Assembly: GCA_030077755.1 (NCBI GenBank)
Contig: JAQJZZ010000005.1
Coordinates: 186,001 to 250,000, forward strand
Source of the DNA: Filosporella fistucella
Lineage: Eukaryota; Ascomycota; Leotiomycetes; Helotiales
Reading direction: 5' to 3'
DNA length: 64,000 bases
The translations under genes and the position numbers were made by a program. Each line of letters starts with the position of its first letter. The first letter of the stretch is position 1. This document shows, in pieces, positions 37,117 through 49,453 of the stretch. A model generated the notes under the pieces. It saw only the letters and a program-made list of their open reading frames with translations, was not told the DNA's origin and made no database searches.

Positions 37117-37561
37117 TACTGCAGCAAGATGAATTAATAAGTCGCTTCCGGGTACTTATATTATACGCAGAAATGTAGTTGTATCAGGAGACTTTAATCT
37201 TTGATTTTGGTCAGTGTAGGATAGAGATTAATTTCGAAATGGAACATCTGATCTAGGAAGAAGTTATATCGACCGTAACCAAGTCAAAACTTCATTATAC
37301 CTGGAAGCTTACTAGCTCATGAAGTTAATGTATGAAATATTGACGAGGAATATCAGGCTCCTGCATCCTGCAAAGGAAATTCCTTCAAATGGAAAGAGTT
37401 TCCGTGAAAGTGGGATGTGGGGAAGTAAATCTATGGAGTGCGGGGTCCGGATTTTCGGGGTATCTACAGCGGAGAGCGGCAGGATTCAACCGGCTTTATA
37501 AACTTGCTGTCCGACCCATTTATTCCGACATATTCGAGTTGACTTCAAGTGGAACCTAATC
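37117..37561. promoter_or_regulatory. Divergent promoter, DUF2264 / Zn2Cys6 regulator
   Basis: A 445-bp region between two opposed start codons. I see no certain operator; candidates would be CGG-type half sites of the neighbouring regulators. Confidence 0.5.
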
Positions 37562-40474
37562 ATGCCTGCTTGTACAGAATGCAGAAAACGAAAACTTGGC
37601 TGTTCGAAGGAGAAGCCAACTTGTAAAGAGTGTAGACGACTGGGTGAGTTCGCTTAACCCCTATCTCGATCGACTAAGTTTGTTGACTAGCAAATAGGGG
37701 CTGAATGTATCTACGAAGCGAAGGAAAAGCCTGGGTTGAAACCTGGGGCAGTGGAAAACTTGAATAGGCGTGTTGGTGCGTTGTAATTCCTGGACAAGGG
37801 GAAAACCAATCTGATACCTATGTATAGACAAAATTGAGTTGCTGTTGACTCGGTTGCAAAATCAGTCCCAGTCACAAAGTGACACGAATTCTGTATTTCA
37901 AGAAGAGCCTAAAACAGCCGCCAGTCTGCTGAGGTCTTTTGAAAGAGAATTGAAGAAGTTTAACAATACGGTTAGCCATGGAGGGGTCTTTCCCACTTCC
38001 CAGGCTGGATCACCAGCTATTTTCTCATCATCTTATGGCTCGTTTATGCCATCATTTAACAGCAGGAAGAGAAAACATTGTCATACGGCACGAAACACCT
38101 TTTCTTGGGAAGCTGAAATCTTCACTTTAGTTTCAGAAGATGGTGTAAATATATCTCCTCCCGTTGGAGTTCTGGATGCCGTGCTCGACTGTTACTTTTC
38201 GCAAGTCCATCCATGGATTCCTATGATATACGAGAAAAGCTTGAGGGAACAACTATCACAGCAGACTTACGAGCCACATCTGGAGGTGGTACTGCATGCT
38301 ATATGTGTTGCTGCTTTGAGATTCGCTAAGATATCAATCGACTCAGAATCAAGATTGCATTATACTAATGCATCACGTGAACGTGTTGTGTTGACGGGCA
38401 TGAACTCTCTGGCTCTGGAGAATCTACAGGCTCTAGTCATCATTGCATTCGACGATGTTGGTTATTCGAAATGTTTCTATTCGGTCCATTCGGGAGCTAA
38501 CTGGAGTAGATAGGACACGGAGATGCGACAAGGGCATGGTCCATAGTCGGGTCGTTGACAAGGACTGTCGAGTATCTCCAGCTGACAGTTGAAAGTGATG
38601 ATACTGCTGAGCAACATTTGCTCAAGCCTTGCACTTCCTTACCACCTGCCGAGAACTGGACTGATATGGAGACACGGAGAAGGGTTTTTTGGACAATATT
38701 TAGCTTGGACAGGTATGGTAGCCAGCCAAGACAACCATTTAAATCGAATTCACCGTGGTGGCGACTGACAACATTCTAGACTATGCTCTGTGATGACTGG
38801 GTATGCTACCAGCGACACGATTGATGAAACTTAAGACTCTAAAAGTTATTATGCAGTTGGAATACAAGCCTCACATCTGACGATGTCTATCGCCGCCTAC
38901 CAGTTGACGGTGCACTGTGGCGGAAGCAAGAACCAGTAACGACTCCTCTTTTTGGTATATGGGATAAGTCGGCAGGAAAGATTGGAAAATCAATCGCATG
39001 TCTTCCTTCACATTACGACTCGCCGCAAAGGGTCGATGAGGAGCAACCGAGTCCTCCTGGCGTTGCAGATTTTGAGAAATCTGTTATTGGGGCATTCGCA
39101 TATTGCATCGAAGCAACGGAGTCAATGAGCCGTGTCACGACATATTTTTTACAGCAAAAGATCAATTTAAATGATCACAAGCGAATTGGAAGCTGGTTGA
39201 CTCGGTTTAAAGAATTGGATCTTAGGTTGGTCAAGTAGGTGCCCCTCCAGGTTGGTTCCTTTCTCCAAAGCTGCCTCGAAAACCTTCTGACCGACAATTC
39301 TCTCCTTGAATTTTCGCTGAAATTTGAGTTACTACCTGAACTGACATGTAATTCAGTTGGAAGATATTTCTTCCGCAAAAATGGAAAGACACAAACATTT
39401 CTCACCGATCGGCTGAGGCAGCGATCGTCAGAATGGATCCAAATCTTACACTTGCTCACATTACACACAATACCTCTATGATTCTGCTACACCAATTGAT
39501 TGCATACCCACCATCGGAATGGAAATGGGCCTCTAGACTCCCAAGTCGCTGGAGTGCGGAAACATGCCAGGCTGCAGCAATTGAGACTTCAAGTATCACT
39601 GAAAATTATCTTTCCAGCCCCACCACGAGCAAGATAGTGAGCAGTCAATTTGTGTTCTGTGTTTTTCTCACTGCGAGAGTCCTCTTAGGTAAGTTTGGTT
39701 GCCATTGATATCAAATATATACTATTGATTTAACTGCCCGTAGTGCACTGGAGATATTATTCGGATGACAATCCTCTCTCGGAATTCGCCAAACTCCTCA
39801 ACTGTTTGGAGACAATGGCAGACCGATGGGAAGGTAACTTTATACTAGGTTATCGAGATCAACATAATCTTGCTGCCAAGTACGCAAATCTACTGAAAGA
39901 AATGCACAGGAGGTGTGCAAGTGACTTGGGCTTTCGAATCGATGTTTTGGGATACGCAAAGGACCTTGGAACATATCCTCTCGATAAGCCGCCAGCAGAA
40001 TTTGAATGGGGTTGGTGTTCCCCAGGAAGGCCGGACGTGAGTCAAAAGAAGCAGTCAATCTCGCAAGCTAGAAAAGGGATTAGCCAAACAAGCCCGAGGC
40101 CGCAGCAAATTTCAGGTCGAACACATCGACCACCGACTCAGACGGCTGGGCTTATTGACGGTATCAATAACGAAAACCATAATCAAAGTCAAAATCATTC
40201 CTCGATCTCCCATGAAATTCCGCAATTTTCCTCTCCATATCATGAGGCTCGCCGGCATTTAGAGTCTGTAGAGAGCCAAGCTAGACCCATAGGTTTAACC
40301 AACAACTTAACCCCAGCGAATCCAGTAAACTATGGGAATATACCTGGACGGGACAATGACGATCCGATTTCTCGGATGTTTCTTGATCAGCAATTTTTGG
40401 ATATGGACAGGGTCATAAGTTATGATGAAGGCCTCTTCACTTCGAACATGCAATGGTGGGGTCAGGATAGCTGA
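37562..40474 (+). CDS. Zn2Cys6 transcription factor of the GH88/DUF2264 cluster
   Basis: Probable pathway-specific activator in the nucleus. Exons 37562-37643, 37698-37775, 37828-38456, 38510-38712, 38780-38800, 38857-39234, 39357-39688 and 39744-40474 give 817 aa. The binuclear cluster starts at the N-terminus ([11 protein letters not shown], then TCKECRR and AECIY), followed by a short coiled linker ([11 protein letters not shown]). The fungal_trans domain spans roughly residues 170-500 ([40 protein letters not shown]). The tail is Gln/Ser/Asn-rich with acidic patches, suited to activation. Exon 5 is only 21 nt; it restores [15 protein letters not shown] across two introns. It starts head-to-head with DUF2264 and ends 59 bp from the GH88 stop. 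Confidence 0.85.
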
Positions 40475-40533
40475 CGTTTCTCTATGCTATATATTCAAAT
40501 CTATGTTGCAACGCCACATTTGACAGATTGTCC

Positions 40534-42124
40534 TCAATGGTCACTCTTTTGTGATAGTCCCATTCTCAAAAGCTCATTACCAAATCGGACCAGGTAATAG
40601 TCGGCATACACTAACCCGTGATTCCAGTAACGTCGATTGGCTCCCACATTATTGTTGGCGGTCGAATATTTCAGAATTGCATCGAACGACTTGCCTTGTT
40701 CCACATCTTCAACCAGAATCTTACTACTAAGGTTACAATCCTCAGTAACAGCTAAAGTCGCAAATCTCGCTTTCTCTTCCGAAAGTGAAAAATTCAACAA
40801 TGCTTTCACCAATTCCACAGAACCATCTCTGAACCTATTCGACAATACCAATTGGTGATTTTGTGCTAAGACTTCAGAAATGAGAAGCATTCCATTTGCT
40901 GCAATTGCTCCAGCTGAAGAGTCGAGAACAGGGTTTTCGGGATCTTCGATTGGTGCATCAAAGTCCCAAGGAGGCACTTTGTGACCATCACCCATTCGTT
41001 GCAAGAAGTATTCTGCGAGTCCACAAGCCGCATCAAGAAAGACGGTATCCTTCGTCCATGTATATGTTTGAGCATATCCCAAAATTGCCCAAGCTTGACC
41101 TCGTGACCAAGTCGATGTTTTCGAGTACCCTTGAGCTGTCATTCTGTCCTTCATTGTTCCAGTCTTTGGATCTAGATTTGCGACATGACAGGTAGAGAAC
41201 AGCCGACCTCTATATCCAGTCTTCGAGGTCTTTGTGGATATTTCAGGTCGCAAATGTGTTTTCAGACACGTCAGAGCATGGGCTCTAGCTTTCCCAGCCA
41301 GACTCCTGTCTCCTGATTGAGACGAAGCATAGAACAACAGATCCAGATTACAAAGACTGTCAATAATGACTACAAAATTTTCCTCCATGCCAATTACCTC
41401 CAAGTCTCGTTTCTTGATCAAATCCCAGCTCCGAATAGCCTCAACTCTCGCATCAAACCTTGTGGCTAGACTATGAGCGGCCTTGATAACTGATTGAAGA
41501 CTTTTTTTGTTTCCGGTAAGCTCCCAGTCGAGGCGCAGAGCGGGCTCCACGATGAAGCCAAGGTCGTGGGTATCTGTTCGCGCGGTCATAGAATGAATGG
41601 GCTCAGTCCAAGCTCGACAGAGCCCAAGCAGTTGAATCTTGACGAAATCAGTACTAACATTGGCTTGCGGTATTGCCATGGCATCGGGATAAAGTGTCAG
41701 CCTCTCCAGTAGAGAGAAGAGGGTACCGGGAAAGAAGCCGCAAGTCCAGAAGTCCGCATCTCGGTATTCATAATCCCCTTTACCGCCCCCTTCTTGAGGA
41801 ACAGTCTCTGGGAACCGCGTGGGAGGATTCTAGGAGACGGTAAGCAAAATTTTGCAAATTATAGCAGAGAAATACATTGATCTCAAGTCCTCTACTGGCC
41901 ACTCGCCACATCTTTGCAATCACATTTTCCGCATAAAGCTCTCCAAGCTCCGTTCTTTTACAAGCAGCTGTTGGTGCGCTTCTTACGGTCTCATCGTTCA
42001 CTCTGGTTACACTTTCCACGACTCCTGTGGACTTTCGAATCCAAGGATCTTTAATAACAGTTCTCGACTGGTCATTTAGTAGACTGTCTGGTGCAAGCTT
42101 GATTTGTACTTCGAGTTGAGACAT
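40534..42124 (-). CDS. GH88 unsaturated glucuronyl hydrolase
   Basis: Hydrates and cleaves the 4,5-unsaturated uronic acid that polysaccharide lyases leave at the non-reducing end of oligosaccharides. Exons 42124-41876 and 41829-40534 give 514 aa. Family stretches are DYEYRDADFWTCGFFPGTLF, the Asp-bearing THDLGFIVEPALR, the likely catalytic Asp in VVIIDSLCNLDLLFYAS, TWSRGQAWAILGYAQTY, VPPWDFDAP and DSSAGAIAANGML. There is no signal peptide, so substrate would be taken up first. It faces the Dal5-type carrier across a 596-bp shared promoter, consistent with co-regulated import and hydrolysis. The N-terminal 80 residues before the barrel are longer than in bacterial enzymes. Confidence 0.9.
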
Positions 42125-42720
42125 GATTGTGAAAAAAGTGGTGGTAGACCGCGAGGACGGGTTTGGATAAAACAAATCTTCATCGGTATCATTGGAATAG
42201 GTAAGTGGACATGAGGAGATACGTCTTCCTACATTTTCTAGCTAGAAATGGGTTATCACCTCCAAGAGCACTCTTCAGCCTAACATGGAGGTCCCAAGCT
42301 CGCTTCTTCGGGTGGTTATCACCACGACGGAAATGTTCATCCGTCCGCCGCCAATACCCCGAAAATCCGACGCTATCACCACTTTTTCCAAATTCCTCAT
42401 AGTTCCAAGAAAATGCTTGTCAAGATAATTTTGGAAATTCCCAAGATCTGTCTTTCTATTCGCGGGTCTCTTGATTCTTTTGCCCGTTCCAAAAACCCCA
42501 GATTTCCAGTACCCACCTTCTCCATCACCCCACAAACGCGGGGAAATTAATGCCTGCACCAGTTTGGTCAAGATATTTGAGATTGACTATCACATATATC
42601 ACCATCCCGATATCTCTTTCCGAGAGATATTTAGTCAGACTCAATTCGCATGAAAAGATTATCTCTTCAACAGAAGGATTCTTCAGCTGTCTTCTCTCAG
42701 TTCACTCCCAGTATTTCATC
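42125..42720. promoter_or_regulatory. Divergent GH88/MFS promoter with repeated GATA-type sites
   Basis: Between the opposed starts of the hydrolase and the carrier. TTATCACC occurs at 42253-42260 and 42316-42323 and CTATCACC at 42373-42380; two more TATCAC copies lie near 42590-42605. Read on the minus strand they are GGTGATAA/GGTGATAG, matching HGATAR sites for AreA-type GATA factors. Confidence 0.5.
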
Positions 42721-44725
42721 ATGGCAGAAATCAGAGACACACCACCAGTTGATACTGCGGCCAAGGAGAAAGAAGAAGTCATCGCCAGATCAACAGAAAA
42801 CAAAGCACCAATCCGCTCTTGGTGGAAGGCATGGCTATACATGTTTGATTGGTACCCAAGTCACTACTCACCCGAGGAGCGAAAACTTCTCAGGAAAATT
42901 GATTACACCCTCATGCCGTTCTGCTGTTTGATGTGTAAGTGACACCCTATTCTCTAAAGTCCTAGTGGTTAACAAGCTCAATAGTTTTTCTGAAATGGCT
43001 CGATTCGTCAAATATCAACAATGCTTATGTCTCAGGCATGAAAGAAGACTTGAAACTAAACGGCAACCAGTAGGTACTCTATTTCCCAAATAATGTACAT
43101 TGCGTCTAAAACAAACAGATATTCCCTCTTTGGAACATTTTACAACCTTGGTTACCTTATTTTCGAAATTCCATCAATGATGATTCTCTCCCGTCCAGCA
43201 TTGACCCGTTGGTACGTCCCCACAATGGAAGTTTCCTGGTCTATCGTCACATTTCTGCAAACTCATCTCCGGAATGAACGCGATATCTACGGCATCCGTT
43301 TCTTACTCGGCGTCCTCGAAACACCTGCTGCTTCCGGCTCTCTATACATCCTTTCTTCCTGGTACAGAGCCGATGAACTTTTCAAACGCGCGGGAGTTTG
43401 GTACGTTTCCTCGAATCTAGGAGCGATGTTTGGTGGCTATCTACAAGCTGCTGCATATAACAATCTCAATGGCGTACATGGTCGTGCGGGGTGGAGGTGG
43501 CTATTCATTATCGATGGATGCATCAGTCTTCCTATCGCTATTGCGAGTTACTTTATCTTTCCCGGACTACCAGCGAGTGCGAAACCTTTCTATCTTACCG
43601 AAGAGGAACATATGTTGGCGAGGAAGAGGATGGTTGATGATGGTGTGAGACCGAGCAAGAAGATTGGAAAGGCGATGTTGAAGAGGGTGTTTACAAGGTG
43701 GCATTTTTATGTGGCGATCTTTACTTATGTTTTGTAAGATTCTCTCCTTCGCATTCGTCATCAGCAGGCTCTTTTAAAAATCAACAGGGTTAGATGCTAA
43801 CATGCTGTCTAGCTTTCAATGCTCTTCCTACCCGACCGGTCAAATGGCACTCTGGCTCAAAGCAGAAGCAAAAGCTCACGGCACCTGGTCCATCGGACAA
43901 ATTAACACAATCCCAACGGGAGTCCAGGCTGTCGCAGTAGTTTCAGCTATTCTCGCCACATCTCTCTGCATGATTTATCCTCTTTGGGTTATATTCACAA
44001 CCGTATCTATGATACTACTTTTCTGCAATCTTTGTCTGTTAGCTTGGGATATTCCAACCGGATTGCACTGTAAGTATTCCTATACTCATCTCCTTTTTTA
44101 GTCATTGCCACCAAAGGGAGATGGCTGATTTTGAAAATAGTCACTGCGAATTTTCTCCTTGGGTTGACGTCTGCTGTAACGCCTATCCTCTTCCCATGGG
44201 TAAACATCGTCATGAAAGATGATGCTGAGGCGAGAGCGTTCACAACTGGTGCAATGGTACGTACTCTTCTCTTCTGTTCCCCATTTCCAAGTTCATAACT
44301 ACCATACTTCCCCTCCTCATTCTCCATAATAACTAGAGAGTTCCACTAATCAGCCATTCTCTCAGATGACAATGGGTTGGGCATTCTTCTGTTTCTACCC
44401 AATAACCGTGTTCCCCGTTATCGAAGGTAAATCCAACCTTTCACAACTCTACTCCCTTATCCCTCATTCCTTCTCCCAACCACCCACAGAATCACGTTAA
44501 TATCTCTATCCAGCACCAAAATGGCGCAAAGGCTACATCGTAAACACAGTATTTGTGTGCATGTTCTGGGCCCTATTCATGCTTGGCCAGATCCTCTGGC
44601 GACGTGATCAGAAAAAAGACAAGACGGGCAGGCAGAGCGGCGATACAGATTTAGAGGAGAAACTGGAGGATGGTATGGAGAAGAGTGGGGACAGTGTGCA
44701 TGTTGAGAGTTTGGAAAAGAGGTAG
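42721..44725 (+). CDS. MFS transporter, Dal5-type anion:cation symporter family
   Basis: Plasma-membrane proton symporter; relatives carry allantoate, pantothenate, nicotinate and sugar acids. Exons 42721-42934, 42985-43069, 43119-43733, 43813-44069, 44141-44256, 44366-44426 and 44514-44725 give 519 aa. Typical features are [14 protein letters not shown] in helix 1, [16 protein letters not shown], the [20 protein letters not shown] region, [20 protein letters not shown] and [13 protein letters not shown]. The C-terminus is charged ([19 protein letters not shown]). Small introns interrupt the second half. Divergence from GH88 makes a uronic-acid oligosaccharide or derived acid the likely cargo (inference from context). 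Confidence 0.88.
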
Positions 44726-44923
44726 GATTGATTAGGACGATGTAGAAATGATTGATCTGTGCCAAATTCAAGGTGATCTGTAACCTACTATGCCAAGAGT
44801 CTCAAAAAGGTGAAATTACGGCCATAATAGGCACTCTATGACTACGATTTTATGATAACCTCTTCACTTTTATCCTAGAAGATTTGACATCCGTTCCAGC
44901 TGATTTTATAGCATCACAAAATC

Positions 44924-47917
44924 TCAAAACGCAGACTGATCCTCCCCCATCCCATTAGCATGCTGGCCATATTCGTGTTCCTCAAACCCACCACCTCCCT
45001 GCTCCATACCCCGATGTGGGTGAGGAAACATATGCCTCCACTCATCATCATACAAACCATGCACACCTCGAATATTTCCAAACTTCTGCATGGCGCTCCT
45101 TCCATCTAACGGATTCGGCGTCTGTTCACCCATATGCAGAAAACCAGGCTCATTATAGCTAGGATCATAACTATACCGATGCTGCTGTTGATGCCACTCG
45201 TTCGTAGCTGCGTTCTGATTAACGGCACTTTGAGTCTCCTCGTAATCCCGAAGATTAGATTGTGAAAGTTGGTTCTGCAGAGGTATGAAAGATGAACTGC
45301 TGAAGCGATGCCAGTTATAACCTGGTGGGATAGGAGCAGACGTAGGTAGGTCGTAAACGCTCCAGCTTATCATCGGCGCTACGAGACGGATCAAACAATC
45401 GAAAATTTCCCATGCCTTTCTAGCACTGACACTTGTTTCGGCCATATCCCGTAGCCACATAATGCCCTTTTTGGCATCGGATAAAATATCGGCAGCTTCA
45501 TCTGGGAGATGATGTGCTTGGAAGGCCATTTCTAGCATGAGAACCGAGAGGGCTTCGCAGAGGTAGTGAAGAGTCGACCACCAGGGCGGGACAGAGTAGA
45601 GATTTGAAATTGGCGACGCGGCCCATGAGATTAGGCAAATCATCATACGTGCAGAATGTACGCAGGTCGATACGGCTTGTTGATTGAAATCTTTGGACTC
45701 TACCGATTGATTCCGGATCCTGCCTTCAAAGCGGCAAAGACATGGTCGGAAAAGAATCATACGAGCGCTGTGAAAAAGCATTGCTAGTCCCAGTCGCTGC
45801 CGGATATGTGAGTCATTCACGTCTGGTGTTGTCCATCGATCAAAGTTGATGTCAAAATCAGGAGGTAAATTATCACGCCAGGCGAGGAGACGCTCGTCGA
45901 TCCTTCGAATTGTATCTTGTACCTCGAACCATTTCTCCTTAATGGTTGCAGCACAATATAGCTGAGTGACTATCTCATGAGAGATGATTGACAGTTCGAC
46001 GCGGTAAATAAAGTATGTAGATGTAGTAAATGGAAGTTCGAGAGGTGGAAAGGCACTTGGGGAAGGCCCACTGGAAGAACCCACAGGCATTTGATATGTT
46101 GCTGGTAATCGCACTTGGAAAATCAGCCGAAGACCAGTCGACAAATTGAGATTTTCATACCTTTAGGACCTCTGGAACCACGTCGATTTGGGAAATCGGA
46201 AGACGGTATACTTTCGGTGAGGTTGTATAGTGAGCCGCCAGGCTGAAGTACCTCCTCGTCAACATTCAGAGGCAATGGCTGGCTGCTGTCCCTATCAGAA
46301 ATACAACTTGGCCTTCCCGTCAGCTCATTTAAAAGACATTCAAGAGAATATAGCGACCACCAAACCCGGATCCGATACTCCTTTTTGTGTTCCGGCAGAT
46401 ATTTCGCTTGACTTCTGACGTGAAGACCAAGAGTCATAGCATTTCTGATTGCCACTCCGCAAATAATCCATGCCCTGCCAGATATGTCAGTACATAGACC
46501 AGTTGGACAGTCAAGTATAAGGACATAACAGACCTGTTCAACTGGCAGGATACCACAAAATATACACAGAGCAGACCTAATGCGCCCGTGGTGGTAACCC
46601 GAGGATCCTTATACAACAATCCTTCATCGAGGCAAAGTCGTTTTGCTCTTGCGACGAAGATCAAATGATCGGAATAGTGGCCCAGTTTTCGTTTGGTTAA
46701 CTGAGCATAGACTGATGCTATGCCGAAGACAAGATTGAAAATCCCAAGCCATACTAGGCTATCCAGAGGAAGATCCCTAGCATTCCTGTCCCATTGGTGG
46801 TATTTCAACAAAAACTCATGCTTATCCAGCAAAGGTAGGGCAGGATGTACGTGATCGAAATATATTTCAACCAAAAGGTCGCCCATTCCTACTTCTGGCC
46901 ATACATACATGTCAACATGGCTTGTGTCAATTGGCTCAAAGTCTGCTTCCTCGGTATGGTATGAAGCGAAGGCAAATCCAGTATCTTGATTGTCTAGACC
47001 TGTATCCAGATGTGTCTGTGTTCTGAACTCATCCGCGGTCCGCTTGGCCCATGTAACAGCGGAAGATTTTCCTAAATGGCCCGTTGCTCTTGTATCGTCC
47101 AGGTCTGTATCCACATTGACAACATCAATAGACCCAGTAGATCCAACATCGGCATCAGCATCTTCTTCTCCGCTGAGTACTTCATGATTGAAATGTGTTT
47201 CTGAGGAGAACGTCTGACTTTCATCGAAACTGATATTGCTGACTTGCATCTGGATCACTTAGCTGTCAATCTTAGGAATCATAGGTCTGCGTACCATAGC
47301 TAGTATTTCATCAAGTGCCAGCCTCATATCATCTGCAGATAAACTAGAGTCTTGTCGGATTCGTTGGACAGCCTTTGCGATGTCGAGATGCAATTGACTG
47401 AGAGAGCTGCTCTCCTGACTTAGCTCCATCAGTCGCCTACAATACATTAGCTGGATTTAGAATGCATACCGAAACAGTACCTTCTATCCTTATCACGTTT
47501 CCCATCGCCATAAATACATTCGACATTGGCATTCTTGCATCGTTGACACGGCTGCCCACCAGTACATCCTGCCTTTGCTTTTCGGCAAAAATCACACGCA
47601 TGTGAAGTTCTGCCTTTCCGGAGAGACTTTCCTGGCTCAGGTAGCTGTGAAGACCTAAGTGCTGGAATTGCAACTTTACCGGGAGGGGCAAAACCTCCAG
47701 CAGTTCCAGATTGTTGTCGTGAACCATTTACAGTTACGAAACCAGCATTTGACAGGCTCGAAAAGGCACTGGACTGGGTCAGGCGAGAGCCGGTTAGAGA
47801 AGACGTGGTAGATGTGTTGTTTATAGGAGCGAATCCATGAACTGATATGTCTTGGGACGATGAGCCTTCATCTCGAGCCCTCTTGCCCTTTGCTTTTCTT
47901 CGCTGAGGCATCGACAT
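44924..47917 (-). CDS. Zn2Cys6 transcription factor at the edge of the cluster
   Basis: Large nuclear regulator. Exons 47917-47481, 47436-47295, 47249-46534, 46474-46161 and 46113-44924 give 932 aa. A basic, Ser/Thr-rich N-terminus with possible nuclear-localisation signal (PQRRKAKGKRARDEG) precedes the binuclear cluster near residue 110 (CDFCRKAKAGCTGGQPCQRC, then NANVEC). A linker of about 150 residues is acidic (EVLSGEEDADADVG). The fungal_trans domain begins at YFDHVHPALPLLDKHEFLL and includes RIRVWWSLYSLECLLNELTGRPS. The tail is Gln/Tyr/His-rich. It converges on the MFS gene (198-bp gap). Whether it serves the cluster or marks its border cannot be told from sequence. Confidence 0.85.
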
Positions 47918-49453
47918 TTTCTCCCTTTCCGTAGTCTAGACTCCAGTACGGTACCAGCCAGGGAATTCTATATCGGCAGCAATATTGTCGGGATTTGGTG
48001 ACTGTACACTGGTCTAGTCTCCCGATTTTCAATGTGGCTGTTATCAAGTCGTGGATGTATGTGAGCCCTAATTCCGATTACCAGGCGCATTGACCTATTG
48101 GAAAAATTGATATATCTTGTGTAATCCCTAGCGTTCATTGTTTGGTGTTTGGACAATCGAAATGGCGCAAGAGAGAAGTGGACGAAATGCTGATTTAAAT
48201 ACAAAATCATCCGATATAGTTGTGAAGGCAAGCACGACACTAAATATCAGTCCACTTTGAGATGATGAAGTGACGATGGCATTGAAATGTCAAGCAAACG
48301 TTGAAAACAGCAGTCATCGGAGAAGGACAGTGCTGCCTCTTTGCCTTTATTTCCCGCTCTCACAAAAGCCGTGTCAACGTGCATGGCAGTCTAGGTTGAT
48401 CACAATCGTATTGTCGTCACTGGACGGAGGCAACATCCGCTCTTCAATAGCGAATGAAGGCTCTATGCTTTGATACCCGCCAACCTAAATTGGTGGACCA
48501 GCACCAGGTCACTGACTCGGCTTTGGTTACCTAGACATACAAAATAATTGGTAGCTGGAGAATGTACACAAATTCTCCGAGGATTGATGAAGAAATGACA
48601 GCATTGTTTTGTATTCCAACCGCAAGGCAGATTTTAAGCGTGGAAAGAGGGGAGTGGTGTGGTTGGGATAAATACGCTTAGTCTACTGTAGAGAATGAAG
48701 TTGACACCAGGGAGCTCTTCCTCCTAATTTCGTACCTTACCTTAACTTACCTTGCCTCTGCGGTTGTTGATTGACACAAGAAGACAACGTCAAGGTAAGT
48801 TTGATCTAGCGGCATAAATACCGGAGGCACCGCCGAGCCAATGGCCTTGGGTGAGGTAAGGACTTCTTTTGTGTGTTTTCCTAATTCCCGATAACGATAT
48901 CGATAGCCTTATGACTTCAAACAATGCGTGTTTTGAGGCTATTCTGCCATTGACGACAGGTGCAAGAACAACGAATGACCTCTTTACAGCCGCAAGTATT
49001 TTAAGGGTGAATCAACTGTTTGATTGAAGAATCTCAAAACAATGTCTTTCAGCGACGTCGAGTCGACTCAAACTCCAACCCAAAGTGAAGAGTGGGATTT
49101 CGCTAACGAGGCCATCTCTACTGGCCCTCGTCACCAGCATACCTCCCACCGACAGCCAGAATTTCGCAGAAAATTAATGCCGCGCCATTTGAACCTTCAG
49201 CACGACGAGATCATCCATAAGGTCAACCCTAACTTTTTTTTTGGCAGATGTTCCCATGTCATAATCAATTTACCTTTCGGCCTGACCTTAACTCCTCATT
49301 GTCAGCTTACCGAATGCGCCCGAGGATCCAAATCAACAAAGTGCCCAACATCCCATTGACCGAGGCTGGATACTAATCCGCCGAGGACGACTGCGGTGCT
49401 TATAAGGTATGTTGAACGCTTGCACAAAGTCAAGGAGTTCATTATATCTTCAA
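47918..49453. other. Intergenic region, 1.5 kb
   Basis: No supported gene. The plus ORF at 49024-49359 (111 codons) ends before the next gene and has no recognised motif. A GTATGT donor-like sequence at 49407-49412 may belong to a leader intron. CTTACCTTAACTTACCTTG-type direct repeats occur near 48737-48760. Confidence 0.45.

Noticed and set aside
49024..49359. 111-codon plus ORF before phosphopantothenoylcysteine synthetase
   Set aside because: No domain; composition changes half-way; no clean splice into the next gene. Could be a real first exon but unsupported.
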